Below, in pieces: positions 6,589-7,315 of a stretch of DNA of 7,315 nt (the stretch's first letter is position 1; each line of letters starts with the position of its first letter). Position numbers and translations under genes: made by a program. The stretch comes from JACQXX01 sp964639175 (lineage in GTDB: Bacteria > Acidobacteriota > Blastocatellia > Chloracidobacteriales > Chloracidobacteriaceae): the NCBI GenBank assembly GCA_964639175.1, contig CAZXCE010000431.1:1-7315 (forward strand), written 5' to 3'. The notes under the pieces were generated by a model that was given only the letters and a program-made list of their open reading frames with translations, ran no database searches and was not told the origin of the DNA.

Positions 6589-6730
6589 TGGTGCTTGGTG
6601 CCTGCTGTTTGGTGTTCAGTGTTCTGGAGCCAACACCTTCGAAGAACGAAGAACGAAGAACGAAGAACCAAGAACTAATCACTAGCCACTAACCACTTTC
6701 TTCATTCTTCATTCTCAATTCTTCATTCTA
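6589..6730. repeat. Composite 7-nt-period array (element C) between tRNA-Val and tRNA-Thr
   Basis: Two blocks of heptads. Block 1 (6589-6637) is made of TGGTGCT, TGGTGCC, TGCTGTT, TGGTGTT and further degenerate words. After a 2-nt shift, block 2 (6640-6730) holds 13 uninterrupted heptads drawn from three word families: CGAAGAA (four copies plus CCAAGAA), CTAACCA type (three) and CATTCTT type (five). The right end, TTCATTCTCAATTCTTCATT, is shared with element A, and both copies stop beside the 3' end of a tRNA gene. I do not recognise it as a named repeat family. Confidence 0.85.
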
Positions 6731-6733
6731 AAA

Positions 6734-6808
6734 AGCCGGTGGTGGGACTTGAACCCACGACCTTCTGCTTACAAGGCAGTTGCTCTGATCCAATTGAGCT
6801 ACACCGAC
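6734..6808 (-). tRNA. tRNA-Thr (anticodon TGT)
   Basis: A 75-nt cloverleaf on the minus strand. Acceptor GTCGGTG/CACCGGC (one T-G pair), D stem GCTC/GAGC, anticodon stem ACTGC/GCAGA with an A-A mismatch at the outer pair, loop CTTGTAA, T arm GTGGG-TTCAAGT-CCCAC. It reads ACA and probably other ACN codons. CCA is not encoded. Position 73 is T and begins a T5 run. It lies only 6 bp after tRNA-Gln, so the two are surely co-transcribed. Confidence 0.95.
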
Positions 6809-6814
6809 AAAATT

Positions 6815-6889
6815 TGGCTGCGGAGACTGGGTTCGAACCAATATCCTCGGGTTCAAAGGCCGAGATCCTACCTGTTAGAAGACTCCGCA
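6815..6889 (-). tRNA. tRNA-Gln (anticodon TTG), CCA encoded
   Basis: On the minus strand, acceptor TGCGGAG pairs perfectly with CTCCGCA, followed by discriminator G and an encoded CCA (6815-6817), the usual bacterial tRNA-Gln ending. Loop CTTTGAA gives anticodon TTG for CAA (and CAG by wobble). T arm is ATTGG-TTCGAAC-CCAGT with one T-G pair. The anticodon stem is odd: with a 7-nt loop it is TCGGC/CCCGA and closes on a C-C mismatch; the alternative is a 5-bp stem with a 9-nt loop. The D stem is weak. It is the only tRNA of the five with CCA in the DNA and the first in transcription order. Confidence 0.92.
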
Positions 6890-6902
6890 ATAAATAATTA
6901 AA

Positions 6903-6987
6903 GGATTGGGGATGAAAGGGGAAGGTCTGAGAATTCTTGCTAAAACCTCAGCCCTTAGCCCCTCGCCTTGGATTTCTTCATTCCCCA
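6903..6987. repeat. Weak palindromic, heptad-like element (element E) between RNA ligase and tRNA-Gln
   Basis: GGGGATGAA at 6908-6916 is nearly complementary to TTCATTCCCC at 6977-6986, and CTGAG pairs with CTCAG (6947-6951) nearer the centre. The right half can be read as heptads (ACCTCAG, CCCTTAG, CCCCTCG and on to ATTCCCC, 6945-6986), but without true unit repetition. The right arm covers the last codons and stop of the RNA ligase gene. It resembles the other elements in plan but is much more degenerate. Confidence 0.45.
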
Positions 6988-7315
6988 TGTTTGAGGAGGA
7001 ATTCCGGGTTAATGACCTTAAAGCTCAGTCGTCCAAGCTCCGGGTCGGTATGTTCGATTAGTGGCCGGAAGACGGTTCCTTCAGCCCATGCCTGTGCATT
7101 TAAAACACTTTTGCGGGTTGCGAGTGTGACCAGTTTGTCAACACTGTGATCAAGTGGAAACGCAGTGTCCAGAATCGGAACTGTTTTCAACCCAAGTTTT
7201 TCGGCAATTCCGTGCAGTTGTTCAAATCCAGCAAACTGGGCCTGATTTGGAAGCCACACACTAAACAGAAAAAAGTGATGTCCTTTGAGCTTCAATTTGT
7301 TTCCCTGGATTTTCT
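6978..7315 (-). CDS. ATP-dependent RNA ligase (DRB0094/Rnl5-like), C-terminal part (5' end outside window)
   Basis: The C-terminal 111 residues of a nucleotidyltransferase-fold RNA ligase, which seals 3'-OH/5'-phosphate RNA ends through ligase-AMP and RNA-adenylate intermediates. The frame is open to the window edge; a TTG at 7295 is an internal leucine, since the upstream codons read KIQGNK in frame and fit the family's IQGN block before LKLKGHHFFLF. Visible motifs: a hydrophobic FFLFSVW strand (motif IIIa region), motif IV EGTVFRP, and motif V SFKVINPEFLLK with the catalytic-type lysine. The KxDG nucleotidyl-lysine motif I must lie upstream. The protein ends right after motif V, as in the Deinococcus DRB0094-type ligases, rather than carrying an Rnl2-like C-terminal domain. 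The stop lies 88 bp before tRNA-Gln on the same strand, so the ligase could be co-transcribed with the tRNAs. The family is clear; the substrate is unknown. Confidence 0.85.
   Translation of the reverse strand, partial: KIQGNKLKLKGHHFFLFSVWLPNQAQFAGFEQLHGIAEKLGLKTVPILDTAFPLDHSVDKLVTLATRKSVLNAQAWAEGTVFRPLIEHTDPELGRLSFKVINPEFLLKHGE

Noticed and set aside
6468..6692. 74-codon plus-strand ORF
   Set aside because: It runs antisense through tRNA-Val and a heptad repeat; the apparent protein (SGTRTHDPRF and similar) is a familiar artefact of translated tRNA genes.
6890..6902. Promoter -10 (TAATTA) for tRNA-Gln
   Set aside because: AT-rich, but it lies almost at the tRNA 5' end and no matching -35 box is visible.
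6978..7295. Complete 105-residue protein starting at TTG 7295
   Set aside because: The frame continues upstream with family-typical residues (KIQGNK) to the window edge, and a ligase needs its motif I lysine, which is missing here.

Overview
The window is bacterial DNA of roughly balanced base composition (about half G+C by eye). It has closely packed genes, a tRNA cluster and unusual periodic repeats between genes. Soluble Ser/Thr kinases fused to receiver domains, an SbcC-type nuclease subunit and an RNA ligase of the DRB0094/Rnl5 type would suit Acidobacteriota or a similar kinase-rich phylum. That placement is a weak inference; no marker gene here settles it.

Layout. (1) 1-1602, plus strand: the C-terminal half of an SbcC/Rad50-type ATPase, cut by the left window edge. 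(2) 1583-3118 and 3439-5004, both minus strand: two tandem paralogous proteins, each built as receiver domain, coiled coil, Ser/Thr kinase. They align without a gap for about 460 residues at about 64% identity (hand count). The first-listed kinase gene and the sbcC-like gene converge and overlap by 20 bp at their 3' ends. (3) 5005-5429: kinase leader, a minus-strand rho-independent terminator and a palindromic repeat with a strict 14-nt period. (4) 5430-5987, minus strand: a small HNH endonuclease-family protein. (5) 6044-6889, minus strand: five tRNA genes, in transcription order Gln(TTG), Thr(TGT), Val(TAC), Arg(TCG), Arg(TCT). All five anticodons begin with U. Three of the spacers are filled by palindromic arrays with a 7-nt period. 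(6) 6978-7315, minus strand: the C-terminal end of an ATP-dependent RNA ligase, cut by the right window edge.

How the parts relate. The RNA ligase, tRNAs and HNH gene all read leftward, with the ligase just upstream of the tRNAs; a link between ligase and tRNAs is possible but not shown. The kinase pair looks like a duplicated cytosolic signalling device in which aspartate phosphorylation of a receiver would control a Ser/Thr kinase. SbcC belongs to DNA end processing and shares only the convergent 3' overlap with the kinases.

The least explained signal is the repeat system. At least four intergenic stretches with different base words share the same construction: units of 7 nt (or 14 nt), kept in phase across a palindrome, with copies differing by whole units. 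Three of them lie directly 3' of tRNA genes.
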